In this document: piece after piece, positions 1-5,565 of the stretch | Numbering within the stretch: the stretch's first letter is position 1 | How the letters are laid out: each line of letters opens with the position of its first letter | Assembly: GCA_937901395.1 (NCBI GenBank) | Contig: CALCDB010000204.1 | Coordinates: 1-5,970, forward strand | DNA from: an uncultured Verrucomicrobiota bacterium | GTDB taxonomy: Bacteria > Verrucomicrobiota > Kiritimatiellia > RFP12 > UBA1067 | Length of the DNA stretch: 5,970 nucleotides | Direction of reading: 5' to 3' | The notes under the pieces: model-generated | What the model saw: the letters and a program-made list of their open reading frames with translations, nothing else | Told to the model about the DNA's origin: nothing | Databases searched by the model: none | Translations under genes and position numbers: made by a program

Positions 1-55
1 ATGCTTTGCCGGAGGCATGAAGAATCAAAAAGTCACCGATCGCGGGCGCGGGATA
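1..55. other. edge segment, no gene assigned
   Basis: These bases lie beyond the terminator. On the plus strand two frames are open from the left edge, one closing with TGA at 18-20 (ending ALPEA) and one with TGA at 68-70 inside the hairpin. Either could be the tail of a convergent gene, but too little is present to identify one. On the minus strand an ATG at 18-16 could begin a gene leaving the window, without a convincing ribosome-binding site. Confidence 0.2.
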
Positions 56-93
56 GAAAAAGAGCCCTGAACGAAAAGTCAGGACTCTTTTTC
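56..93 (-). terminator. rho-independent terminator closing the operon
   Basis: On the minus strand a 15-bp stem (93-79 with 70-56) encloses an eight-base loop. It pairs GAAAAAGAG, T and CCTGA with TCAGG, G and CTCTTTTTC, so the stem ends in a run of five T. The single non-Watson-Crick position (84 with 65) is a U-G wobble in minus-strand RNA but a C-A mismatch in plus-strand RNA, so the hairpin is better formed for the operon described here. The flanking A and T runs could still allow some two-way termination. Confidence 0.85.
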
Positions 94-97
94 ATTA

Positions 98-172
98 TGC
101 GCGAGGCGCAACGTGACCGGGAAACCCGCCTCTGTGTAATGTGACGGGACATTCGCCCTTTGCGTCATTATG
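98..172. other. intergenic stretch with several short inverted repeats
   Basis: Between the exchanger stop and the terminator there is no supported gene. Several potential stem-loops are visible: TGCGC/GCGCA around GAG (98-110), GAGGCG (103-108) with CGCCTC (127-132), CGGG/CCCG around AAA (118-128), and a bulged stem pairing TAAT (137-140), GACG (143-146) and GG (147-148) with CC (157-158), CGTC (163-166) and ATTA (167-170). The first three are alternatives that partly exclude each other. The octamer TCATTATG occurs twice (92-99 and 165-172). This would be the structured 3' untranslated end of the operon mRNA; no known RNA family is recognised. Confidence 0.35.
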
Positions 173-196
173 GGATTTTCGGCTGGAAATTATTGT

Positions 197-709
197 TTAT
201 ATTGTTCGGATAGATGCTTTGCTCATATTTTTTCTCGCTGTCGAAATTGTGAAATAAAGCAAAACTCCAAACAACCCAAGAAGTATAAATCCGCCAATTC
301 TTCCAATGCTTCCGCTCGAAAATCTTGCACTAAGAATCAATGCAATAAAAGTCAAAATCACAACAACATAAAACGGAATCTCTCGTTTTTGCGTTGTTTT
401 GTCGAGTTTAATTGGTCGAATAACTGCGGCCAGCCCAAGCAATAACAATATATTAGATATTGCGCAACCGATAATGTCGCCAAGCGTCAAGTCGGTACTC
501 CCCCAAGCGAACGATTGTAGTGCGACTGAAAGCTCCGGCGCGCTCGTTCCGAACCCGATGATCACCATGCCGATGATAAACGGCGAGATGCCAAGCAGTT
601 TGGCAACCGCCGCGGCTCCGTCCACGAAGAAATCGCTCGACCAGGCGAGCGCCGCAAGTCCTCCGAGCATGAAGACGAGCGAAAGCCAAAATGGAATGTC
701 CGTATACAC
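197..709 (-). CDS. half-size CaCA-family (Na+/Ca2+ exchanger-like) membrane protein
   Basis: This 170-residue protein matches the first half of YrbG-type calcium/sodium antiporters, which have two inverted five-helix repeats (about 310-330 residues in all). Predicted helices lie at about 7-25, 43-65, 76-97, 111-127 and 133-154, that is five helices and one repeat. The alpha-1 motif is clear: GFGTSAPELS (52-61), with the ion-binding Glu59, then GDIIGCAISNILLLLG (77-92). The second part departs from the usual GNxxGSNIFN: Asn is Asp78 and SN is Cys-Ala. The protein ends with the short polar tail ARKNMSKASIRTI, and the alpha-2 half is missing. The 196 bases downstream hold no candidate second half in any frame, and a terminator follows. 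GC content falls sharply toward its 3' end. The start is GTG, two bases after the nfeD stop. It may be a broken remnant or a true half-transporter acting as a dimer; transport activity is unproven. Confidence 0.8.
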   Translation of the reverse strand: MYTDIPFWLSLVFMLGGLAALAWSSDFFVDGAAAVAKLLGISPFIIGMVIIGFGTSAPELSVALQSFAWGSTDLTLGDIIGCAISNILLLLGLAAVIRPIKLDKTTQKREIPFYVVVILTFIALILSARFSSGSIGRIGGFILLGLFGVLLYFTISTARKNMSKASIRTI

Positions 710-711
710 CC

Positions 712-1152
712 TTAAATCTCTTCCACCTTCATGGTCAGGTTCTGCTGCGCGACAACCCGCACATTCGCACCGACCTCAATCGGACGCTCGGACTCGGCGG
801 TCCATTCCGAGTCCCCGAGCAACACGCGTCCCGTGAGCGGCGGCAGAACCGCCGCCGTCAGCTTCCCGACCCGTCCGACGCTCTCGTTGTCGAAGTCGGT
901 CTTGGTCTCGACCTTCCCGCCGACGAAAACGCGCTTCAGGTAACGGCGCAGGATGACGATGTAGAGAACCGAGAAGACGGAGAACGCCGCAAGCTGCCAC
1001 GTGAGCGTAAAGGCGCCCCCGAACACGGACTTCAGGATCCCGACGGTCGCCGCGGAGAGTCCGAAGAAGCAGAGAATGAATCCGGGCGCGATGAGCTCAA
1101 GGAGCATCAGCGCCGCGCCGGCGTAAATCCACAGCCATGCACAACTTAACAT
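712..1152 (-). CDS. short NfeD-family membrane protein with C-terminal OB domain
   Basis: This 146-residue protein resembles the short NfeD proteins, inner-membrane proteins that usually work beside SPFH (stomatin/flotillin-like) proteins in membrane microdomains or quality control. It starts with hydrophobic segments at about 6-22, 25-45 (containing PGFILCFFGLSAA) and 51-68, followed by the positive stretch RRYLKR (69-74). A soluble OB-fold-like domain spans about 88-146, with family features VGRVG (92-96), TGRV (107-110), GDSEWTAES (113-121) and the pattern of I, G and V before the end. There is no long N-terminal protease domain, so this is the short form. The ATG at 1152 has no Shine-Dalgarno but sits six bases after TATAAT. 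It may be translated from a leaderless mRNA or by reinitiation after mrp. No SPFH gene is in the window. The TAA stop is two bases before the next start. Exact function is unknown. Confidence 0.85.
   Translation of the reverse strand: MLSCAWLWIYAGAALMLLELIAPGFILCFFGLSAATVGILKSVFGGAFTLTWQLAAFSVFSVLYIVILRRYLKRVFVGGKVETKTDFDNESVGRVGKLTAAVLPPLTGRVLLGDSEWTAESERPIEVGANVRVVAQQNLTMKVEEI
718..724 (-). promoter_or_regulatory. Shine-Dalgarno for the half-size exchanger gene
   Basis: GGAAGAG on the minus strand, inside the last codons of nfeD, lies eight bases before the GTG at 709-707. It supports that GTG as the start; the next in-frame Met (residue 14) would cut into the first membrane helix. Confidence 0.55.
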
Positions 1153-1158
1153 ACCGCG

Positions 1159-1167
1159 ATTATACCA
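1159..1167 (-). promoter_or_regulatory. extended -10 promoter for nfeD
   Basis: The minus strand reads TGGTATAAT, a full match to the extended -10 consensus TGnTATAAT, in the 23-bp gap between mrp and nfeD. The box ends six bases before the nfeD ATG, so the expected transcription start (about seven bases past the box) falls on or beside the A of that ATG. No good -35 hexamer lies 16-18 bp upstream (CTACTT at 17 bp), which an extended -10 can tolerate. The gap contains no Shine-Dalgarno sequence. Confidence 0.6.
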
Positions 1168-1172
1168 TATTT

Positions 1173-1190
1173 CGGCTACTTAAGTAGTCG
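1173..1190. repeat. palindrome at the mrp stop codon, possible operator
   Basis: CTACTTAAGTAG at 1176-1187 is a perfect 12-base palindrome. With flanks it becomes an 18-base inverted repeat (1173-1190) with a single mismatched pair (1175/1188). It covers the last three codons and the stop of mrp and lies where the -35 element of the nfeD promoter would be. The absence of a loop and of a following T-run argues against a terminator, so a dimeric repressor or activator site is the more natural reading. Chance, helped by the coding sequence, cannot be excluded. Confidence 0.4.
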
Positions 1191-2000
1191 TGCGGCGAAA
1201 GCGTCGAAGTCGGGGATCTCGATCGTCTCGGCCGCGCCGACGTCGATTGCGGACGCGAAGGACGGATCGATCGGGAGCCGCACCGTCTCCGGAATCGCGA
1301 ACTTCTTCGCAAGCGCCTCCGCCTTCGACTCGCCGAACACCGCGATTTCCTTGCCGCAGTCGGGACACTTCAAGTAGCTCATGTTCTCCACGATGCCCAA
1401 CACGGAATGCTTCATCATCCCCGCCATCTTAACCGACTTCGCCACGATCATCTCCACCAAATCCTGCGGAGAGGTTACCACTACGACGCCCTCGATCGGT
1501 AGAGATTGAAATACCGTAAGCGGAACATCGCTGGTTCCCGGCGGCATATCCACGAACATCACATCGAGATCGCCCCAATGAACCTCGCTCCAGAATTGCT
1601 TGATCACGCCCGCTATCACGGGGCCGCGCCAAACCACCGGATCGGAAGGATCTTCCACCAACATATTGAGCGACATTACCTTTATGCCGCAATTCGAGAC
1701 TGTCGGTTCGATGCCATCTTCCGACTTGTATGTTCCGCCCGCGAGACCAAACGCCTTCGGAATCGACGGACCAGTTATATCGGCGTCCAGTATGCCGACT
1801 TTGAGACCACGCTTCATCGCCGCCACCGCGAGCATCGTGGTAACGAAGCTCTTGCCGACGCCGCCCTTGCCGCTCGCAATGGCGATTACCTTGCCTACCT
1901 TCGAAGCCGCGTTGAGCTTCACCGAAAAATCGAATTGCTCCTTGCGGTCGGAACAGTTCTTTCCGCAAGTCGAACAATCATGCGTGCATTCTTCGCTCAT
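1176..2000 (-). CDS. mrp: Mrp/NBP35-family iron-sulfur carrier P-loop ATPase
   Basis: Mrp (ApbC/NBP35) proteins are cytoplasmic dimeric ATPases that bind and hand over Fe-S clusters. This 274-residue protein has an N-terminal cysteine cluster (Cys5, Cys9, Cys12, Cys16; spacing C-x3-C-x2-C-x3-C). The deviant Walker A SGKGGVGKS follows (43-51), then LDADITGPSIP (71-81), the Mrp-typical VWRGP (123-127), Walker B-like FVDMPPGTSD (149-158), and CPDC (212-215), the CxxC that bridges the shared cluster between subunits. The usual N-terminal DUF59 domain of longer Mrp proteins is absent. The ATG at 2000 keeps the cysteine cluster at the N-terminus and is preceded by the purine-rich AAGGGGAAG (2019-2011), about ten bases upstream. 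No alternative start within the conserved region is plausible. It follows pgi by 27 bp; nfeD begins 23 bp after its stop. The client apo-proteins cannot be told from context. Confidence 0.94.
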   Translation of the reverse strand: MSEECTHDCSTCGKNCSDRKEQFDFSVKLNAASKVGKVIAIASGKGGVGKSFVTTMLAVAAMKRGLKVGILDADITGPSIPKAFGLAGGTYKSEDGIEPTVSNCGIKVMSLNMLVEDPSDPVVWRGPVIAGVIKQFWSEVHWGDLDVMFVDMPPGTSDVPLTVFQSLPIEGVVVVTSPQDLVEMIVAKSVKMAGMMKHSVLGIVENMSYLKCPDCGKEIAVFGESKAEALAKKFAIPETVRLPIDPSFASAIDVGAAETIEIPDFDAFAARLLK

Positions 2001-2027
2001 CGTCTCGTATCTTCCCCTTCCCTTCGC

Positions 2028-3644
2028 TTAGCGTCCGATCGCCGCACGATAACGCGCGATCAATTGATTGGTGGAGGCATCGTGCTTCGCCGATGCTTCC
2101 TTCGCCGTCAAGTCGCTAAGCACGCCCTTCGCCAATACCTTGCCGAGTTGTACGCCCCATTGATCGTAGCTGTAGACATTGAAGATCACGCCCTGAACGA
2201 ATACCTTATGCTCGTAAAGCGCAATCAAGGCGCCCAAAGTCTCTGGCGTAAGCTCATCGCAAAGGAGAGTGTTCGTGGGCTTGTTGCCCTCAAAGGTCTT
2301 GAAGGGTACGAGATCTTCGCTCACGCCTTCCGCGCGACATTCCTCGGCGCTCTTACCGAAGGCCAACGCTTCGGTTTGCGCGAAGAGATTCGCCATCAGC
2401 TTATCATGCAGATCGTCAATCGGATTGTGGGTTCGGCAACAACCGATGAAATCGCAAGGGATGAGATGCGTTCCCTGGTGAATGAGCTGATAGAAGGAGT
2501 GCTGGCCATTCGTTCCCGGTTCGCCCCATTCTATCGGACCCGTCTCGCGGTCGACGACGTTGCCGTTCTTATCCACCGACTTCCCGTTCGACTCCATATC
2601 CATCTGCTGCAAGTAGGCGGGAAAGCGCGAAAGATACTGATCGTATGGCAAGCAGCAATAGGTCTCGGCGCCATAGCCATTGGAATAGAGGATGCCCAAA
2701 AGCGCCATGATTACCGGCATGTTGCGCTCGAACTTCGCGCTGCGGAAGTGCTTATCCATCTTCCAATAGCCCTTCAGGAACTTCGCGTAATTGCGCCGCC
2801 CGATCGCCAACATCAACGAAAGCCCAATCGCGGATGGCAATGAATATCTGCCGCCAACCCAATCCCAAAAGCCGAACATATTGGCGGTATCGATGCCGAA
2901 TTCGGCGACTTCCTTGCGAGCCGTCGATACCGCTACGAAATGCTTCGCCACCGCCTTCTCGTCGCCCAACTTCTCGACCAACCAATTGCGCGCCGCCTTC
3001 GCGTTCGACATCGTCTCTTGCGTAGTGAAGGTTTTGGAGGCGATGATGAACAGCGTCTCCGCCGGCTTCACCGAACGCAAGGTCTCGGCGAGATGCGTGG
3101 AATCGACGTTCGAGACGAAGTAGAACTTAAGCGAGCGTTTCGCATACGGGGTAAGGGCGATGTTCGCCATTACCGGACCCAAGTCGCTGCCGCCAATGCC
3201 GATATTGACGATGGAGCGAATGCGCTTGCCCGTGAAACCGCGCCACTTTCCGGTGCGCACGAGATCGGTGAACTCGCCCATCTGCTCCAATACCGCGCGA
3301 ACTTCCGGCATTACGTCCTTGCCATCCACCAAAACCTTGGCATCAGGATCCATATTACGCAAGGCGGTATGCAGAACCGCACGATTCTCGGTGACGTTGA
3401 TCTTCTCGCCCGTGAACATCCGCTCGATCTCCGCCTTTAGATTAGAGGCCTCCGCCAACTTGACGAGCGCTTTCATCGCCTTCGCGTCAATGCGGTTCTT
3501 GGAATAATCCAAAAACCAACCCGCCGCCTCTACCGAGAAGCGCTTCGCGCGCATCGGATCGGACGCGAACAGCTCCTTGATCGTCTGCTTCGACGAGGCC
3601 ACCATCGCCTCATCAAGATATGCCCACTTGTCAGAATCCATCAT
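2028..3644 (-). CDS. pgi: glucose-6-phosphate isomerase
   Basis: Pgi is the cytoplasmic enzyme that interconverts glucose-6-phosphate and fructose-6-phosphate at the head of glycolysis and in gluconeogenesis. The 538-residue length is close to E. coli Pgi (549). Visible motifs are GIGGSDLGP (149-157, phosphate binding), SKTFTTQET (203-211, Lys204), signature 1 around DWVGGRYSLPSAIGL (261-275, Arg266), WGEPGTNGQHSFYQLIHQGT (373-392, base Glu375), His413 in DLHDKL, and signature 2 DQWGVQLGK (494-502, catalytic Lys502). Signature 2 normally reads GVE; here the Glu is Gln499, while the neighbouring catalytic Gln495 and Lys502 are kept, so the enzyme is probably active. The protein starts MM; the first ATG overlaps the ruvB stop (ATGA) and has the better Shine-Dalgarno spacing. 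Stop is TAA. A 27-bp gap separates it from mrp. Confidence 0.98.
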   Translation of the reverse strand: MMDSDKWAYLDEAMVASSKQTIKELFASDPMRAKRFSVEAAGWFLDYSKNRIDAKAMKALVKLAEASNLKAEIERMFTGEKINVTENRAVLHTALRNMDPDAKVLVDGKDVMPEVRAVLEQMGEFTDLVRTGKWRGFTGKRIRSIVNIGIGGSDLGPVMANIALTPYAKRSLKFYFVSNVDSTHLAETLRSVKPAETLFIIASKTFTTQETMSNAKAARNWLVEKLGDEKAVAKHFVAVSTARKEVAEFGIDTANMFGFWDWVGGRYSLPSAIGLSLMLAIGRRNYAKFLKGYWKMDKHFRSAKFERNMPVIMALLGILYSNGYGAETYCCLPYDQYLSRFPAYLQQMDMESNGKSVDKNGNVVDRETGPIEWGEPGTNGQHSFYQLIHQGTHLIPCDFIGCCRTHNPIDDLHDKLMANLFAQTEALAFGKSAEECRAEGVSEDLVPFKTFEGNKPTNTLLCDELTPETLGALIALYEHKVFVQGVIFNVYSYDQWGVQLGKVLAKGVLSDLTAKEASAKHDASTNQLIARYRAAIGR

Positions 3645-4660
3645 AATCCTAATTCTCCTTGTTTAGAAAACGATTTAAGCCCAAGCAAATTCCACGCCAA
3701 TTCCGTGGCCATGCGGCCTTTCGGAGTGCGCTCAAGATAGCCCTCCATAATCAGGAACGGTTCGTATGCCTCCTCTATCGTATCGGGCTCCTCGCCAACC
3801 GAAACCGCAATCGTCGAAAGCCCGACCGGTCCGCCCGAAAACTTCTGGCAGATCGTCTCCAATATCTTGCGGTCCATCTCGTCCAAGCCATGCGGATCGA
3901 TCTCCAATAGCGAGAGCGATGCCTTCGCCACTTCGCCGGTGATGAAATTATCCGCCTTGATCTGCGCATAGTCCCGAACGCGACGCAGAAGATTGTTGGC
4001 GATGCGCGGAGTGCCGCGCGAACGCCGCGCGATCTCCAACGCGCCCTCGTCATCCACATCCACACCCAACTTCGCTGCGCTACGCTTCACGATCTCGGCC
4101 AATTCCCGCGGCTCGTAATATGAAAGACGATTTACGAGACCGAAGCGCTCGCGGAGCGGCGGCGCGATAAGCCCGATTCGAGTAGTCGCGCCGACAAGAG
4201 TGAAGCGCGGCAAGTCGAGCCGCACCGAACGCGCGTTCGGCCCCTGATCAAGCATGATGTCGATCGCGTAATCTTCCATCGCGCTATACAGGTATTCCTC
4301 CACCGTCTTCGCCATGCGGTGAATCTCGTCGATGAATACGATATCGCCCGGCTCCAACGAAGTCAGAAGCCCCGCCAAATCGCCGGGCTTGGTAATCACC
4401 GGACCCGATGTGGTCTTTACGTTCACCCCCATCGCTTCGCCGAGTATGTAAGAAAGCGTCGTCTTGCCCAAGCCGGGCGGACCCGAGAACAGCACGTGAT
4501 CCAACGATTCCCCGCGCTCCTTCGCCGCCCTCACCGCCAACATCAGGCGATCGCGAATCTTGTCCTGTCCAACGAAGCCATCGAAATCCGTTGGACGCAA
4601 CTTGTTGTCAAATGCATTATTACGCCGATTAAGTTCATCGCTCTGCCGCTCGCCTCTCAT
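3641..4660 (-). CDS. ruvB: Holliday junction branch migration ATPase RuvB
   Basis: RuvB is the hexameric AAA+ motor that, with RuvA, drives branch migration of Holliday junctions during recombinational repair. The 339-residue length is normal. In order: N-terminal segment with LRPTDFDGFVGQ (21-32), Walker A GPPGLGKTT (60-68), Walker B DEIHR (111-115), sensor 1 GATTR (157-161), arginine-finger motif LRERFG (168-173), sensor 2 within SRGTPRIANN (Arg218), and a C-terminal winged-helix DNA-binding domain (about 269-335, beginning KFSGGPVGL and including EGYLERTPKGR). All key residues are present. The start overlaps the argC stop and the stop overlaps the pgi start, each as ATGA. No ruvA or ruvC is in the window, so ruvB is separated here from its usual partner genes and sits among metabolic genes. 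Confidence 0.98.
   Translation of the reverse strand: MRGERQSDELNRRNNAFDNKLRPTDFDGFVGQDKIRDRLMLAVRAAKERGESLDHVLFSGPPGLGKTTLSYILGEAMGVNVKTTSGPVITKPGDLAGLLTSLEPGDIVFIDEIHRMAKTVEEYLYSAMEDYAIDIMLDQGPNARSVRLDLPRFTLVGATTRIGLIAPPLRERFGLVNRLSYYEPRELAEIVKRSAAKLGVDVDDEGALEIARRSRGTPRIANNLLRRVRDYAQIKADNFITGEVAKASLSLLEIDPHGLDEMDRKILETICQKFSGGPVGLSTIAVSVGEEPDTIEEAYEPFLIMEGYLERTPKGRMATELAWNLLGLKSFSKQGELGL
3655..3660 (-). promoter_or_regulatory. Shine-Dalgarno for pgi
   Basis: AAGGAG on the minus strand lies ten bases before the ATG at 3644-3642 and thirteen before the next ATG at 3641-3639. The spacing favours the first of the two tandem ATG codons. This is the strongest ribosome-binding site in the window and fits an abundant glycolytic enzyme being expressed from within the operon. 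Confidence 0.75.
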
Positions 4661-5565
4661 GCCAACAAGCCCTCTTTCTCGTCCACCCCCAAGACAATGT
4701 TGAGATTCTGTATCGCCGCCCCCGATGCACCCTTGCCGAGATTGTCAAAACGCGAAACCAATATCGCCCGCTCCGAATTGCCGTAAACCGATACTTCCAT
4801 CGAATCGCGTCCCGAAAGCTTGGCCGACGAGAGGAAGCCCGCCTCCGAACCATCCTCGACGAAATTCACCAATCCATCGGCGTAGTATTCGCGATAACAT
4901 TCCTTCGCCTTCTCGATATCGAGATTATGCAGCGGAACCGTAACTTCCATTCCGCTGTAATGCGGAACCACGATCGGCGAGAAGCAAGGCGACGAAGCGA
5001 GTTCGCATATCTTCGCCATCTCCGGCAGATGCTTGTGCGTTTGGCCAAGCGCATATTGACGCCCGCCCTGATGAAGCGACGTAGCGGACTCCTCGTAATC
5101 GGCGATCATCTTCTTGCCGCCGCCGGAATAGCCAGTAAGCGAGAAGGCCGAAAGTTCCCGCGTGCGTTCGATGATACCGAAACGTATCAACGGCTCGACC
5201 AACGCGATGAATCCGCTCGCATGACAACCTGGGTTCGCTATTCGCTTCGCCGCGCGTATGCGCTCGCGCCTGCCCGATAGCTCGGGAAAGCCATACTCCC
5301 AATCGGCGAGCGTTCGATGCGCGGTGGAGGTATCGATGATGACGGTCGAGGGATTCTCCACCAACTGAACCGCCTCGATCGCCGCCGCGTCGGGCAAGCA
5401 GAGTATCGCAACATCCGAACCGTTTATCGCCTCGCGACGCGCGGAAACATCCTTCCGCAACGCCTCTTCCAATACCACGACTTCCAAGTCGCGACGATTG
5501 GCGAGACGCTCGCGAATTCTAAGCCCCGTGGTTCCCGCCGAGCCATCTATGAAGACGCGTCTCAC
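4657..5565 (-). CDS. argC: N-acetyl-gamma-glutamyl-phosphate reductase, short (less common) form
   Basis: ArgC is the cytoplasmic NADPH-dependent reductase that converts N-acetyl-glutamyl-phosphate to the semialdehyde, the third step of arginine synthesis. The 302-residue protein starts with the nucleotide-binding loop GSAGTTG (8-14). NPGCHASG (111-118) carries the catalytic Cys114, GYSGGGKKM lies at 145-153, and HKHLPE (177-182) holds the catalytic His. The compact N-terminus (VFIDG then GTTGL) and the roughly 300-residue length match the short ArgC form rather than the common form of about 345 residues. I chose the GTG at 5565-5563. It gives the four-base GTGA overlap with guaA and places FIDGSAGTTG at the N-terminus as in the family. 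An in-frame ATG at 5607 would add 14 residues (MGYYPEAASYHRVG) that merely read the guaA end in another frame. No strong Shine-Dalgarno is seen, so coupling to guaA is likely. The stop overlaps the ruvB start (ATGA). Confidence 0.94.
   Translation of the reverse strand: MRRVFIDGSAGTTGLRIRERLANRRDLEVVVLEEALRKDVSARREAINGSDVAILCLPDAAAIEAVQLVENPSTVIIDTSTAHRTLADWEYGFPELSGRRERIRAAKRIANPGCHASGFIALVEPLIRFGIIERTRELSAFSLTGYSGGGKKMIADYEESATSLHQGGRQYALGQTHKHLPEMAKICELASSPCFSPIVVPHYSGMEVTVPLHNLDIEKAKECYREYYADGLVNFVEDGSEAGFLSSAKLSGRDSMEVSVYGNSERAILVSRFDNLGKGASGAAIQNLNIVLGVDEKEGLLA
4670..4675 (-). promoter_or_regulatory. Shine-Dalgarno for ruvB
   Basis: The minus strand reads AGAGGG nine bases before the ATG at 4660. 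It lies inside the last codons of argC and supports the ATG that overlaps the argC stop as the ruvB start. Confidence 0.6.

Noticed and set aside
1..144. Plus-strand ATG-started frame of 47 codons at the window edge
   Set aside because: It runs through both arms of the terminator hairpin and is charged and Arg-rich without a domain.
1..196. Missing second half of the exchanger shifted into another frame
   Set aside because: Only 196 bases remain, a terminator lies within them, and no frame encodes a hydrophobic alpha-2 repeat.
170..445. Plus-strand ORF of 91 codons, Asn/Ser/Lys-rich
   Set aside because: Its composition just reflects the low-GC antisense of the exchanger 3' end; no motif or ribosome-binding site supports it.
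691..1149. Plus-strand ORF of 152 codons opposite nfeD
   Set aside because: It is rich in Arg, Glu and Asp with no hydrophobic core, and lies opposite a clear NfeD-family protein; a frame shadow.
1176..1187. CTACTTAAGTAG palindrome as an mrp terminator
   Set aside because: It has no loop and no following T-run on the minus strand, so it would not work as an intrinsic terminator.
1506..2843. Open reading frame of 445 codons on the plus strand, antisense to mrp and pgi
   Set aside because: It crosses two well-identified minus-strand genes, has an Arg/His-rich shadow-like composition and no recognisable domain. Long antisense frames are expected with this codon usage.
3639..3641. Second ATG of pgi as the true start
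   Set aside because: Shine-Dalgarno spacing would be 13 rather than 10 bases, and the first ATG forms the same ATGA overlap seen between the neighbouring genes.
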